The position numbers and the translations under genes were made by a program. Source: Sandaracinus amylolyticus (GTDB lineage: Bacteria; Myxococcota_A; Polyangia; Polyangiales; Sandaracinaceae). Taken from it: DNA of 64,000 bases. Position 1 is the stretch's first letter. Every line of letters begins with the position of its first letter. Shown one piece after another: positions 35,601 through 44,217 of the stretch. Under the pieces are notes generated by a model. It made no database searches. It was given only the letters and a program-made list of their open reading frames with translations, and was not told where the DNA came from. The stretch is taken from NCBI RefSeq assembly GCF_021631985.1, contig NZ_CP070225.1, forward strand, positions 3,038,001-3,102,000. Reading direction: 5' to 3'.

Positions 35601-35997
35601 CCCGCGGCGCCGCGGGGATCTCGACGTCGGCGTGCTCTTCGTCGTCGTGCAGGTCGGGCGTCGGCTCGGCCTGACCGAGCAGCGGCAGGGTCGCCGCGAG
35701 CGACGCGAGCGCGTCGAGGTCCGCGCCCTCGAGCCCGCGCTTCTCGTCGCGCGCGCGGTCGAGCCGGGCGATCGCGTCCTTCAGCGCGTTGGTGAGCGGC
35801 GCGATCTGGAAGACCTGCGCCGATGCGTAGAGCGCGTGGAGGCGACGCCGGAGCTCCTCGCGGGGGCGCTCCTCGGCAGGCGTCGCCGCGAGCAGCGCGA
35901 TCGAACCGCGCAGCTCGCCGGCCTTTCGAGGAAGACCGTCGACGAACCGTGCGCGGGCGACGCCCAGCGGCGTCGGACGAGAGCTCTCGGAACCCAT
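32665..35997 (-). CDS. Large multidomain protein: two receivers, PATAN-like domain, membrane span, PEGA-like tail
   Basis: 1110 residues. Order: helical N-terminus (~1-115, possibly Hpt-like), disordered Pro-rich linker, receiver 1 (~225-345; ILVVDGAEW, DAVLVDHAV, LLKPF), a divergent GAF-like stretch, receiver 2 (~440-560; VVDDDPAVVWFF, LVVSDILMPRLDGF, LLSWKEDF), then a PATAN/DUF4388-like region (RGRLERIGILPLIQTAAQ, FEIDLRGGNLVDL). A long Pro/Ala/Glu linker leads to one membrane span near 905-928 (LFGWAFLLAVLVFAGFVAY) and a small C-terminal beta domain (VLVTPLEGGAPLRVRIGE) of PEGA type. Receiver 2 keeps all phosphorylation residues; receiver 1 lacks part of the acidic pair. The topology puts receivers in the cytoplasm and the PEGA-like part outside. 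Partner kinases are not in view. Confidence 0.82.
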   Translation of the reverse strand: MGSESSRPTPLGVARARFVDGLPRKAGELRGSIALLAATPAEERPREELRRRLHALYASAQVFQIAPLTNALKDAIARLDRARDEKRGLEGADLDALASLAATLPLLGQAEPTPDLHDDEEHADVEIPAAPRVPRAPAPRRNTLELAGAGTQPPPALESEAPPARESERPRPLRERATTLRGLPAATDSEAPPPVVITTRSSPPPPVAVPVTPPSRGFQNVLSILVVDGAEWQARARAVLPAERFEVLGAADPEEALRLARSSAPDAVLVDHAVLSRGGVDLVRRLRDDPLTDFVPVIALAPAGATVDPIALRERGADEVLLKPFEAAALETTLARVTGEGGHGVAGLAGEHTIEEVASRIADEVKRGLVESADRGRDLRVPLGDGAEVLAAAWSAIGRVRAHLAQRSGGRLHFRDDRAPGGPAFLALVDEEDTPEPKSAPVSLRDRHAIVVDDDPAVVWFFAGLLREEGVVVDEASDGAEALDIARRRRPDLVVSDILMPRLDGFALTRELKRDPALADVPVILLSWKEDFLQRMRELQSGASGYLRKESGAQQILDCVRDVLRPRARLEAQLRAGGDVRGRLERIGILPLIQTAAQHRPDARITVRDAWNLFEIDLRGGNLVDLTRTASDGSFSRGPRVLVPLLGATAGRFAIADAEGPVRASIKEPLDVVLRKGAAAIGALVDAVSGKGLALASHVELDDDVLASLLRASPDALRAMVSKLRGTGGPRALLMEGSVAPHELESVMLDLARQGAILAVRGPDGEDRIAAAGAARGEIELPMRTPSLVPGEGASTLAPPSLPSAPPDVADAMVEEESGPELGWLASEESTGDIVAEAHRMASEPPRGMLELDAPEVDPFARKKQEETSLEALSASLAMPEPEPVAPTAAEPPAPEPPPEPVIAAPEPVIPAAPAPLMPPPSAPVKKPAPAAAAAPAPAESGGIGLFGWAFLLAVLVFAGFVAYRNLLGGSVAETAPETPAAPEPEPQPDDAPPVAPSTASAPTTAAVPTEPAPAAPATQVRSYGEDLPTIDPALGVEVAPGQGVVLVTPLEGGAPLRVRIGERELSVGAEPVAIALPEGVHEVTFLRGDGSSFRFVHVAPGHTRRVAAP

Positions 35998-36114
35998 GGC
36001 GCGCGCATCCTAGCAGGACGGGTTTCCCGCGGAACCTCGCGGCACGTTGCGGAGGGCGCCGACGCGACGTAGACGACGCGGCTACCATCCGTCAGGGCAG
36101 GAAGAGAGCGCGCG

Positions 36115-37224
36115 ATGAGGTTCGTCGACGAGGTCACGGTCGAGGTGAAGGGAGGCGACGGCGGCAACGGCGCCGTCGCGTTCCGCCGCGAGAAGTTCGT
36201 GCCCTTCGGTGGTCCGTCGGGTGGTGACGGCGGGGACGGCGGAGACGTGGTCTTCCGCGCCGACGAGCGCCTCTCGACGCTGCTCGATCTGCGCTACCGC
36301 CGGAAGCTGATCGCGAAGAACGGCGAGAGCGGGCGCGGCAAGGACCAGTACGGCGCCGCCGGCGAGGACCTCGTCGTGCGCGTCCCGATCGGCACCCAGG
36401 TGTTCGATGCGGAGACCGGCTCGCCCGTCGCGGATCTCGACGCGAACGAGAAGGAATTCGTCATCGCGCGCGGCGGCAAGGGCGGACGCGGCAACATCCA
36501 CTTCGCCACGCCCCAGGATCGCGCGCCGCGACGCGCCGAGCCCGGCGAGCCCGGCGAGCAGAGGAAGCTGCGCATCGAGCTCAAGTTGCTCGCGGACGTG
36601 GGCCTGCTCGGCTACCCGAACGTCGGCAAGAGCACGCTGATCGCGAGCATCTCGCGGGCCCGCCCGAAGATCGCGGACTACCCGTTCACCACGCTGGTGC
36701 CGAACCTCGGTGTCGCCGCGATCGGCGAGCGCAGCTTCGTGGTCGCCGACATCCCCGGCATCATCGAGGGCGCGGCCGAGGGCGCGGGCCTCGGCCATCG
36801 CTTCCTCAAGCACGTCGAGCGCACGCGCGTGCTGCTCCACATCCTCACGCTCGATCCCGATCCCGATCGCAAGCCGCTCCAGGACTACGACGTGCTGCTG
36901 AGCGAGCTCGAGCGCTTCGATCCCGAGCTCGCGAAGCGCCCGATGATCGTCGCGGTGAGCAAGCTCGATCTCCCCGACGTGAAGAAGCGCGTCTCGTCGA
37001 TCCGCCGCGGCATGAAGGCGCGGGGCGTCGACAAGGTGCTCGCGTTCTCGGCCGCGACCGGCGAAGGCATCGACGAGCTCCTCCACGAGCTCGTGCGCGT
37101 GCTCGACGAGCACCCGGTCGCGCCGACCCCGCGCGCGGCGCCGCTGGGCCGCCCTGGCCGCACTGCGGCCGCGCTCGACGACGAGGGCGACGACGTCGGA
37201 GGTGACGTGGAGTACGTGGAGTGA
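36115..37224 (+). CDS. obg: Obg/CgtA GTPase
   Basis: 369 residues. The glycine-rich Obg fold is at 1-159 (RFVDEVTVEVKGGDGGNGAV, GGKGGRGNIHF), then the G domain with GYPNVGKST, DYPFTTLVPNLG, VADIPGIIEGA, and SAAT as G5. The G4 box, normally NKxD, reads SKLD, an odd substitution for guanine recognition. Obg binds the large ribosomal subunit and links GTP/ppGpp levels to ribosome assembly. The C-terminus is short and acidic with no TGS domain. The next gene starts inside its stop (GTGA overlap). Confidence 0.96.
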   Translation: MRFVDEVTVEVKGGDGGNGAVAFRREKFVPFGGPSGGDGGDGGDVVFRADERLSTLLDLRYRRKLIAKNGESGRGKDQYGAAGEDLVVRVPIGTQVFDAETGSPVADLDANEKEFVIARGGKGGRGNIHFATPQDRAPRRAEPGEPGEQRKLRIELKLLADVGLLGYPNVGKSTLIASISRARPKIADYPFTTLVPNLGVAAIGERSFVVADIPGIIEGAAEGAGLGHRFLKHVERTRVLLHILTLDPDPDRKPLQDYDVLLSELERFDPELAKRPMIVAVSKLDLPDVKKRVSSIRRGMKARGVDKVLAFSAATGEGIDELLHELVRVLDEHPVAPTPRAAPLGRPGRTAAALDDEGDDVGGDVEYVE

Positions 37225-38240
37225 CGATCCCGCCCGCCGTGCTCGCCGCGTGGGGCGCGGAGTCGGCGCGCATCACGCCGATCGAGATCGGGCTCATCAA
37301 CCTCACGTTCCGCGTCGATCGCCCCGAGGGCGCGATCGCGCTCCAGCGGCTGCACCCGATCTTCGCGGGCGAGGTGAACCTCGACATCGACGCGATCACG
37401 ACGCAGCTCGAGCGCGCCGGGATGATCACGCCGCGCCCGGTGCCCACCAAGGACGGCGCGCTCTGGATCGATCACGACGGCGTCTGGCGTGCGCTCACCT
37501 GGCTCGAGGGGCGCGTGCACACCGAGCTGCGCAGCGCGGGGATCGCGCGCGCGGCAGGCGCGCTCGTCGGTCGATTCCATCGCGCGCTCGAGCACGTGGA
37601 GCACCGGTTCCACTTCACGCGCCCCGGCGCGCACGACACCGCGCGCCATCTCGCGAAGCTCGACGCTGCGCTCGCGAGCGAGAGCCCGCACGTCATCGAG
37701 GCGCGCCCCATCGCCGAGGCGATCCTCGCCCACGCGCGCGAGCTCGCGCCGCTCGCGACCACGCGCACCCGCATCATCCACGGCGATCTCAAGATCTCGA
37801 ACGTGCTCTTCGACGAGCCCGGCGCCGAGGCGCGCGCGCTGCTCGATCTCGACACGATGGCGCACGGGATCGTCGCCCACGAGATCGGCGACGCGCTGCG
37901 CTCGTGGTGCAACCCCGGCGGCGAGAGCGCGGAGGACGCGCGCGTCGATCCCGCGATCTTCGAGGGCGCGCTCGAGGGCTGGAGCACGTCGATGCGGGGC
38001 GCGCTCGACGACGACGAGATCGCGTCGATCGTCCCCGGCTTCGAGACGATCTCGCTCGAGCTCGCGATGCGCTTCGCGACCGACGCGATCGAGGATCGCT
38101 ACTTCGGCTGGGACCGCGCCCGCTACGCGTCGCGCGTCGAGCACGACCGCGTGCGCGCGCGCTCGCAGCTCGCGCTCGCACGCTCGGTGCGCTCACACCG
38201 CAGCGAGCTCGAGGCCATCGTCGCGCGCTGCTTCCGGTAG
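37221..38240 (+). CDS. Aminoglycoside-phosphotransferase-fold kinase (N-acetylhexosamine kinase-like)
   Basis: 339 residues from GTG at 37221, overlapping the obg stop by 4 bp. The APH/choline-kinase fold is shown by TRTRIIHGDLKISNVLFD (catalytic loop) and ALLDLDTMAHG (metal Asp), with an N-terminal lobe starting PIEIGLINLTFRV. Family members phosphorylate small molecules such as N-acetylhexosamines, choline or homoserine. The sequence VEHRFHFTRPGAHD and the Trp-rich C-terminus resemble N-acetylhexosamine 1-kinases more than antibiotic kinases, but the substrate is not settled. Confidence 0.85.
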   Translation: MTIPPAVLAAWGAESARITPIEIGLINLTFRVDRPEGAIALQRLHPIFAGEVNLDIDAITTQLERAGMITPRPVPTKDGALWIDHDGVWRALTWLEGRVHTELRSAGIARAAGALVGRFHRALEHVEHRFHFTRPGAHDTARHLAKLDAALASESPHVIEARPIAEAILAHARELAPLATTRTRIIHGDLKISNVLFDEPGAEARALLDLDTMAHGIVAHEIGDALRSWCNPGGESAEDARVDPAIFEGALEGWSTSMRGALDDDEIASIVPGFETISLELAMRFATDAIEDRYFGWDRARYASRVEHDRVRARSQLALARSVRSHRSELEAIVARCFR

Positions 38241-38252
38241 TCTCGCGCCCGG

Positions 38253-39122
38253 ATGCCCTATCCCGCCGATCCCTCCGCGCGCGCTGCGATCCTCGATCTG
38301 CTGGGCTCGGTCTGGCCCCACGTTCCACCCTCGGTCGCGCAGGCAGCTCGCTGGGGCTCCGAGTGGTGCGAGGTGTCGACGCCGTTCGTGCGCTGGGACG
38401 ATGGGCGCGCGGTGTCGCTCGTCGGCGTGCTGCGCCTCCCGATGCGCGTGAACGGGCGCGACGTGACGCTCGCCGGCATCCACGGCGTGTGCACGCGTGC
38501 GGCGTATCGCGAGCGCGGTCTCTTCCGGAGCGCGATCGGGGACGCGCTGCGCTACGTCGAGCGCGAGATCGGCGAGACCGCGATCCTCTGGACCGAAGAG
38601 CCCGCGATCTACGAGCGCTTCGGGTTCCGCCGCGTGGAGGAGCGCATCGCGACACTCGACGTCGACGTGACGCCGGTGCGCGATGCACGCGGGCGTCGCC
38701 TCGATCCCGATCTCGACGACGACCTCGCGCTCCTGCGACGGATGCTCGCGTCGCGCGCGCCGGTCTCCGATCGTCTCGCCACCCGCGAGCCCGGCTGGCA
38801 CTTCCTGATCGACCTCGCGCTCCACGGCTCGCTCGCGCCCGCGCTGGTGCACCTGCCTGCGCTCGACACGATCGTCGCGGTCGAGGATCGCGGCCGCGCG
38901 CTGCGCATCCACGACGTGATCGCGCCGCGCATCCCCGACGTGCGAGACCTCGTCGCGCACCTCGGCGGCGCGCCCTGGGGCGTGGAGATCGCGCTCACCT
39001 GCGATCTCCTCTGCCCGCGCGCCCACGAGACGATGCCGCACGACGCGAGCGACGTGCTCATGGTGCGCGGCCCGCTCGACGTGGAGCCGCCCTTCGCGCT
39101 CTCGTCGCTCGTGCGCTGCTAG
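38253..39122 (+). CDS. GNAT-family N-acetyltransferase (Eis-like)
   Basis: 289 residues. An N-terminal GNAT domain holds LAGIHGVCTRAAYRERGLF, the acetyl-CoA-binding loop, followed by EEPAIYERFGFRRVEE. The C-terminal half (~150-289) is a second domain as in Eis-type enzymes. The acceptor is unknown. It follows the kinase gene by 12 bp and probably shares its transcript. Its stop TAG overlaps the stop of the converging GST gene in the same CTAG. Confidence 0.82.
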   Translation: MPYPADPSARAAILDLLGSVWPHVPPSVAQAARWGSEWCEVSTPFVRWDDGRAVSLVGVLRLPMRVNGRDVTLAGIHGVCTRAAYRERGLFRSAIGDALRYVEREIGETAILWTEEPAIYERFGFRRVEERIATLDVDVTPVRDARGRRLDPDLDDDLALLRRMLASRAPVSDRLATREPGWHFLIDLALHGSLAPALVHLPALDTIVAVEDRGRALRIHDVIAPRIPDVRDLVAHLGGAPWGVEIALTCDLLCPRAHETMPHDASDVLMVRGPLDVEPPFALSSLVRC

Positions 39123-39814
39123 CCGCGGATGCTCTTCGCGGTCTGCCCGAAGAGGACCTTCTTCGCCTCGTCGTCCATCTTCGGCACGCGCAGCTCCTTG
39201 CCGACCTCGACGCCGCGCTTCACCGCGTCGCGCGCTTCGAGCGCGCGGAACCAGCGCTCGAGGTGCGGGAACTCCGAGAGCTGCTGCCCCTGCGCCTGCC
39301 ACGGCACGACCCACGGGTAGATCGCGATGTCGGCGATCGAGTACTCGCCCGCGACGAACTCGCGATCCGAGAGCCGGCGATCGAGCACGCCGTAGAGGCG
39401 GTTCACCTCGTTGGTGTAGCGATCGATCGCATAGGGCAGCTTCTCCGGCGCGTACTGTCGGAAGTGGTGCGCCTGGCCCGCCATCGGCCCGAGGCCTGCG
39501 ACCTGCCACGCCACCCACTGCAGCACCTCGTAGCGCCCTCGTACGTCGCTCGGGATCAGGCGCCCGGTCTTCTCCGCGAGGTACTGCAGGATGGCGCCCG
39601 ACTCGAAGATCGCGATCGGCGCGCCACCGCCCGGCGGATCGTCGTCGACGATCGCGGGCATGCGATTGTTGGGGCTGATCGCCAGGAATTCGGGGCGGAA
39701 TTGCTCGCCGCGCCCGATGTTCACCGGCTTCACCGCGTAAGGCAGCCCGAGCTCCTCGAGCGCGATGGTGATCTTCCAGCCGTTGGGTGTGGGCCAGTAG
39801 TGGAGGTCGATCAT
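39119..39814 (-). CDS. Glutathione S-transferase (YfcG/Ure2p-like)
   Basis: 231 residues from the ATG at 39814. The thioredoxin-like N-terminal domain starts IDLHYWPTPNGWKITIALEE, with PNNRMPAIVDDD and FESGAILQYLAEKTG for glutathione binding (cis-Pro and ES motif); the helical C-terminal domain has YSIADIAIYPWV. This pattern is closest to the nu-class YfcG/YghU disulfide-bond oxidoreductases. Cytoplasmic. The frame extends to 39853 but the shorter start fits the family. Confidence 0.93.
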   Translation of the reverse strand: MIDLHYWPTPNGWKITIALEELGLPYAVKPVNIGRGEQFRPEFLAISPNNRMPAIVDDDPPGGGAPIAIFESGAILQYLAEKTGRLIPSDVRGRYEVLQWVAWQVAGLGPMAGQAHHFRQYAPEKLPYAIDRYTNEVNRLYGVLDRRLSDREFVAGEYSIADIAIYPWVVPWQAQGQQLSEFPHLERWFRALEARDAVKRGVEVGKELRVPKMDDEAKKVLFGQTAKSIRG

Positions 39815-39879
39815 GGCCTGCGCGAGCATCGGGTTGCGATGCATCGACCGCAAGGCCGCGCCCGGCGTCGCGTTGTAGA

Positions 39880-41223
39880 ATGTCCGCGATGGTGGTGTCC
39901 GAGGAAGGCCTCGCGCTGCGCGCTGGAGACGTACGCGCCGCAGAGCTCCTCGAGACGCACCTCGCGCGTGTGCTCCGCACGCTGGAATCGGAGCGCGCGA
40001 CCGGCGTGCTCGACGTCGACGCGGGCGGGATCCGCACCACGTTCTACCTGCGCGAGGGCGCGATCGTGTTCGCGGAGTCGGGCACGGTCGGCGAGACGCT
40101 CGGCCGCGTGCTCGTGACGCGCGGTGTGATCACCGACGCGCAGTATCGGCAGATCCTCCGACGCATGACCGACGCGCTCGTCCACGACGAGCTGATGCGC
40201 TTCGGCGAGGTCGCGATCGAGCTCGGGATCCTCTCGCCCGATCGCGTGTCCGAAGGGCTCCGTGCGCAGATGCGGGCGCGCGTCGTGCGCTGCCTGCAGC
40301 TCGATCAGGCACGCTGGATCTTCCGCGAGGATCTCGACGCGGTCGCGTCGGTCGCGCGCTTCGCGCTCCCGCTGCCCGCGGTGTTGCTCGAGTCGCTCGC
40401 CGAGCCCCAGGAAGCGGCGCGATGGGCGTGGCGCCTCGCGTCGCACGCAGAGCTCGGAGTCGTGCTCGCCGCGCCGCCGAGCGAGATCGCGACGCGCCTC
40501 GGGCTCGGGCCCGCGGAGCTGCGCATCGTGCGCGCGCTCGAAGGCCATCCGCGCGTCGGCGAGGTGCTCGTCCCCGACGCGCCCGACCTCGAGCCGCGCG
40601 CCGCGATCCTCGCGACGCTCCTGCTGCTCGAGCTCGCCGAGCTCCGCACGATCACGTCGATCACGCAGCAACGCGCGCCCTCGCCCGAGCCGGTGAGCAC
40701 CGAGGTGCTCCGCCCCGCGAGCGACGACGTCGCCGCACGCGCGAGCGGTGCCGCGGCGCGGCTGCGCGAAGAGGTCGAGCGCCGTCGCAACGCGGGGCCC
40801 ACCACGCGTCGCGACGAGACGCGCACCCGCCTCTCCGCCGAGGAGCGCTACGCCGAGGGGCGGCGCTGGCTGCGCGAGGGCAAGCCCCAGCTCGCGCTGC
40901 GCGAGCTGCGCGCGGCCGCGGAGCAGATGCCCGACGCGAACGAGTACCGTCTCGCCGAGGCCTTCGCGGACTGGCTCTGCGCCGACGACGACATCGTGCG
41001 CGCCGCGGCGCACGACCTGCTCGCGCACTGGATCACCCAGACGCTCAAGGCCGATCGCCGCAACGCGCTCGGTCACTACGCGCAGGGCCGCATCTTCGCG
41101 GCGGCGGGCGATCACGCGCAGGCGCTCAAGGCGTTCACCATCGCGAGCAAGCTGGACCCGAGCGACGTCGAGGCGACGCGCTGGGTCCGGATCACGAAGC
41201 AGCGCGCCGGCGCCGCGAAGTGA
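39880..41223 (+). CDS. PATAN (DUF4388)-TPR protein
   Basis: 447 residues from ATG at 39880 (ATG at 39889 equally possible). Residues ~20-190 form a PATAN/DUF4388 domain (LESERATGVLDVDAGGIRTT, FYLREGAIVFAESG, GEVAIELGILSPDRVSEGLR), common in myxobacterial regulatory proteins as a protein-interaction module. After a low-complexity linker come two to three TPR-like helices (RYAEGRRWLREGKPQLALRE, YAQGRIFAAAGDHAQALKAF). Role unknown; such proteins act with gliding or two-component systems. Divergent from the GST gene over 65 bp. Confidence 0.83.
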   Translation: MSAMVVSEEGLALRAGDVRAAELLETHLARVLRTLESERATGVLDVDAGGIRTTFYLREGAIVFAESGTVGETLGRVLVTRGVITDAQYRQILRRMTDALVHDELMRFGEVAIELGILSPDRVSEGLRAQMRARVVRCLQLDQARWIFREDLDAVASVARFALPLPAVLLESLAEPQEAARWAWRLASHAELGVVLAAPPSEIATRLGLGPAELRIVRALEGHPRVGEVLVPDAPDLEPRAAILATLLLLELAELRTITSITQQRAPSPEPVSTEVLRPASDDVAARASGAAARLREEVERRRNAGPTTRRDETRTRLSAEERYAEGRRWLREGKPQLALRELRAAAEQMPDANEYRLAEAFADWLCADDDIVRAAAHDLLAHWITQTLKADRRNALGHYAQGRIFAAAGDHAQALKAFTIASKLDPSDVEATRWVRITKQRAGAAK

Positions 41224-41230
41224 GCCCGAC

Positions 41231-42268
41231 TCACTCTTCGCGCGACTCGATGCGCGCGATCGCCCACGCCGCCGCGTCGCGCACCGCGGGATCCACGTCA
41301 CGCTCGCGCGCTTCGCGCAGCACCGGCAGGTGCACCTTGCCGCCGACGTTCCCGAGCACGATCGCCGCGTTGCGCGCCGCACCCGTGCGCTTCAGGCGCC
41401 GCACCGGCGAGCCGAGCGAGTACGCGTCGAACGTCTCCTCGTCCATGCGCAGCACGCTCACCGCGTCGTGATCGCGCCACCGCGCGTCGGGCGCGAAAGG
41501 CTCGGTCGTCGACGGGTCGGGCGGCGCCGTGCGCGTGAACGGGCAGACGTCCTGGCACACGTCGCACCCGAGGAAACGATCGCCGATGCCCTCGCGCAGC
41601 TTCTCGTCGATCGCGCCCTCGTGCTCGATCGTGAGGTACGAGATGCAGCGCCGCGCATCGAGCTGGCGCACGTCGACGAACGCGCGCGTCGGGCACGCGT
41701 CGAGGCATCGCGTGCAGGTCCCGCAGCGCTCGCCCATCGGCTCGTCGGGCTCGAGCTCCGCGGTCGTGAGCACGGTCGCGAGCAGCACGTGCGAGCCGAG
41801 GCCCGGGATGATCAGACAGCAGTTCTTCCCGATGAAGCCGAGCCCCGCGCGCACCGCCCACGCGCGCTCGAACACCGGCGCCGAGTCGGTCGATCCGCGC
41901 GACGGATGGCCCGAAGCGCGCAGCCACTCCGCGAGCTTCTTCGCGCGCTTGCCGATCACGTTGTGGTAGTCGCGACCGCGCGCATACCGCGCGACGAGCC
42001 CGGGCGACGGGCCCACCCGCTCCTCGTGCCGCGCGTAGGGCGTGGCCATCACGATCACGCTGCGAGCGCCCGCGAGCATCCGCTCGTCGCGCGGATCGAC
42101 GCGCACCTCGCACGTCTCCTCCATCCACGACATCGCGGCGTGACGCCCCTCTGCGAGCCACGCGCGCAGCCGCTCGCCCTCCGGCCCGAGCGTCTCCGCG
42201 CGCGCGATCCCGACCCGCGCGAACCCGAGCTCGCGCGCTCGCGCCTTCACCTCGTCCGTGAGCGTCAC
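41231..42268 (-). CDS. queG: Epoxyqueuosine reductase
   Basis: 345 residues. Two 4Fe-4S motifs, CGTCTRCLDACPT and CDVCQDVCPFT, follow a cobalamin-binding domain with GFIGKNCCLI and YARGRDYHN. QueG reduces epoxyqueuosine to queuosine in the tRNA wobble position. The C-terminus (~295-345) has HEAT-like helices, as in the family. It converges with the PATAN-TPR gene with 7 bp between stops, and begins one base after the TonB-like gene. Confidence 0.95.
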   Translation of the reverse strand: MTLTDEVKARARELGFARVGIARAETLGPEGERLRAWLAEGRHAAMSWMEETCEVRVDPRDERMLAGARSVIVMATPYARHEERVGPSPGLVARYARGRDYHNVIGKRAKKLAEWLRASGHPSRGSTDSAPVFERAWAVRAGLGFIGKNCCLIIPGLGSHVLLATVLTTAELEPDEPMGERCGTCTRCLDACPTRAFVDVRQLDARRCISYLTIEHEGAIDEKLREGIGDRFLGCDVCQDVCPFTRTAPPDPSTTEPFAPDARWRDHDAVSVLRMDEETFDAYSLGSPVRRLKRTGAARNAAIVLGNVGGKVHLPVLREARERDVDPAVRDAAAWAIARIESREE

Positions 42269-42269
42269 G

Positions 42270-44036
42270 TCACTCGCCGCCCGACGGGATCTCCTCGGGC
42301 GGCTCCCCGCGATCGACCAGCGGAGTGTTCCGCAGCATGAACGGACGCGCGTTCCAGGTTCCGCACTGCCGCGGGCCGCGATCGAAGCGCCAGTGCAGCC
42401 ACGCGCGCCCGTCGCCGCTCAGGATCGCGTCGGGCGGCTGGGGGAACGGCTGCGCGCGCATCACCGAGTTGAACGCGCCGAAGTCGAAGAGGATGTTGCC
42501 GCTCGTCGCGACGATGCCGACGCGATGCACGGTGCCGTCGGGGTTCACCGCGATCTCGAGCGTCGTGTTGAGCGACATGTCGTTGAGCCCTTCGCTCGCG
42601 TCGGGCGAGATGCCCGCGACGTAGCGATCGGCGAACTCGCGGTGGATGCGCCGGTGCATGTCCGAGAGGAACGTCGCGAACGGCGAGGCCGCCGCGTCGA
42701 GCGCGGTCTGGTTCCCGGGACGCACCTCGCTCACGTAGTTCTCGATCGCCGCGCGGAACTCCTGCCAGCGCTGCTCGCGGCTCGCGCCGCGCGATCGCGA
42801 TCGACGCTCCTCGAGGCGCGCCTCGCGCTGACGTCGCAGCTCCTCCTCGCCGTAGATCGACTCGAACTGCGACCACGAGAGCGGGCTGCCGGGGCCGCCG
42901 CGCACACCGGTCGCACCGCCGCGGCGCGCACCACCGCGGGTCCGCCCGGGACGGCCGACCGCCAGGCCCTCGCCGCTCTCGCCTCGCCCGCGCCCCTCAC
43001 GTCGCGCACCGCCCGCTTCGCCCTCGCCGCTGCCCTCGGGCCGCGTCGTCGGGCGCGGGCGCGTGATCGTGAACGTGCCGAACCCGTCGGAGATCGTGAC
43101 CGTCTCCTGCTCGACCGGCGCACCGCCGCCCATCGCGCGCGCGCCGCCTTCTTCGCTGCGCGCGCGCTCGCCCTCGCGCGCCTCGTGATCGTGCCCGTGG
43201 TCCATGCTCTCGGCGCCCGCGGCGGTGGGACGCGGCGAGGTCGACGCCTCGCGCTCGCGCGGCGGGCGTCGCTCGGCTTCTTCGGGCAGGACGCGGCGTC
43301 GATCGTCGCCCTCGACGTCGCGCATGTCCGCGACCTCGTCCTCGTCGGAATTCCCGGGCTCCTCGGTCGGGCCCTGCTCCTGGGTCGCGCCGGGGCTCGG
43401 CTGGGCGTCGTCGCGGATCGTGTTGGTGATCGTCGCCTGGGTCTCCTCCTCGACGTCGCGCGACTCCTCGGCGATGAAGCGCGCGTCGGGCGGCGGCTCG
43501 GCGGGCGGATCTTCGCTGCGCTGCACGATCGCGCGGCGCTCCTCGAGCGGCGGCGGGGGCGGCGGAGGCGGCGGCTCGGCCGCGGGAGCGACCGGCGGAG
43601 GCGGCTCGGGCTCGGGCTCCGGCTCGGGCGTGCGCTCCGGCTCCGGCTCGGGCTGGCGCTCGGGCTCGGGCGGGCGACGGCGACGGCGCGGCGGCTCGGG
43701 CGTGGGCTCGGGTGTCGCGGTCGGCTCCTCGGGAGGCGTCGCCTCGGGCGGGGTCGGCGCCTCGTCGGGGACGGCGTCGCTCGGCATCTCCGACGGGTTG
43801 GGCTCGACCAGCGAGATCTCGATCGGCGCGCTGGGCGCCGCGCTCGGCTCGCTCTCGAGCAGCCGCGCGAGCACGCCGAGCCCCGCATAGATCGGCAGGT
43901 GGATCGAGATCGAGCCCAGCAGCGCGATCGCGAGGACGATCGCAGGCGGGACCAGCAGCGCTCCGCTGCCTCGTGCGCGTGCCGGCGTGCTCTTGGGGAC
44001 GCCCTGTTCGTCCGGCGTGCGCGGCGTCGTGCTCAC
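42270..44036 (-). CDS. TonB-family protein with long Pro/Glu-rich linker
   Basis: 588 residues from GTG at 44036, chosen because it puts the membrane segment (LLVPPAIVLAIALLGSISIH) near the N-terminus. Next comes a ~250-residue linker rich in Pro-Glu, with PEPEPERTPEPEPEPEP-type repeats and a polyproline run, then a Gly/Arg-rich stretch and a C-terminal TonB-type domain (LNTTLEIAVNPDGTVHRVGI, then FNSVMRAQPFPQPP). TonB transmits inner-membrane energy to outer-membrane receptors; no ExbB/ExbD is in view. The extension WHWRFDRGPRQCGTWNARPF after the domain is unusual. Confidence 0.85.
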   Translation of the reverse strand: MSTTPRTPDEQGVPKSTPARARGSGALLVPPAIVLAIALLGSISIHLPIYAGLGVLARLLESEPSAAPSAPIEISLVEPNPSEMPSDAVPDEAPTPPEATPPEEPTATPEPTPEPPRRRRRPPEPERQPEPEPERTPEPEPEPEPPPPVAPAAEPPPPPPPPPLEERRAIVQRSEDPPAEPPPDARFIAEESRDVEEETQATITNTIRDDAQPSPGATQEQGPTEEPGNSDEDEVADMRDVEGDDRRRVLPEEAERRPPREREASTSPRPTAAGAESMDHGHDHEAREGERARSEEGGARAMGGGAPVEQETVTISDGFGTFTITRPRPTTRPEGSGEGEAGGARREGRGRGESGEGLAVGRPGRTRGGARRGGATGVRGGPGSPLSWSQFESIYGEEELRRQREARLEERRSRSRGASREQRWQEFRAAIENYVSEVRPGNQTALDAAASPFATFLSDMHRRIHREFADRYVAGISPDASEGLNDMSLNTTLEIAVNPDGTVHRVGIVATSGNILFDFGAFNSVMRAQPFPQPPDAILSGDGRAWLHWRFDRGPRQCGTWNARPFMLRNTPLVDRGEPPEEIPSGGE

Positions 44037-44217
44037 GAGCTGGGTCCGTGGTTCGGCGTAGCGGGCGCGCGATGCGCGAGCAAGCAGAGCAGCCCCACCA
44101 CCGCACACGTCGGGCCCGCGAGCCGCTCCGTCCAGAGAGGCGCTTCGCGACGCCCACGAACGACGACGCCGCGACCCGGAGCGGGCCGCGGCGTCCTCGG
44201 AGCGCGTTCTCCGGAGC

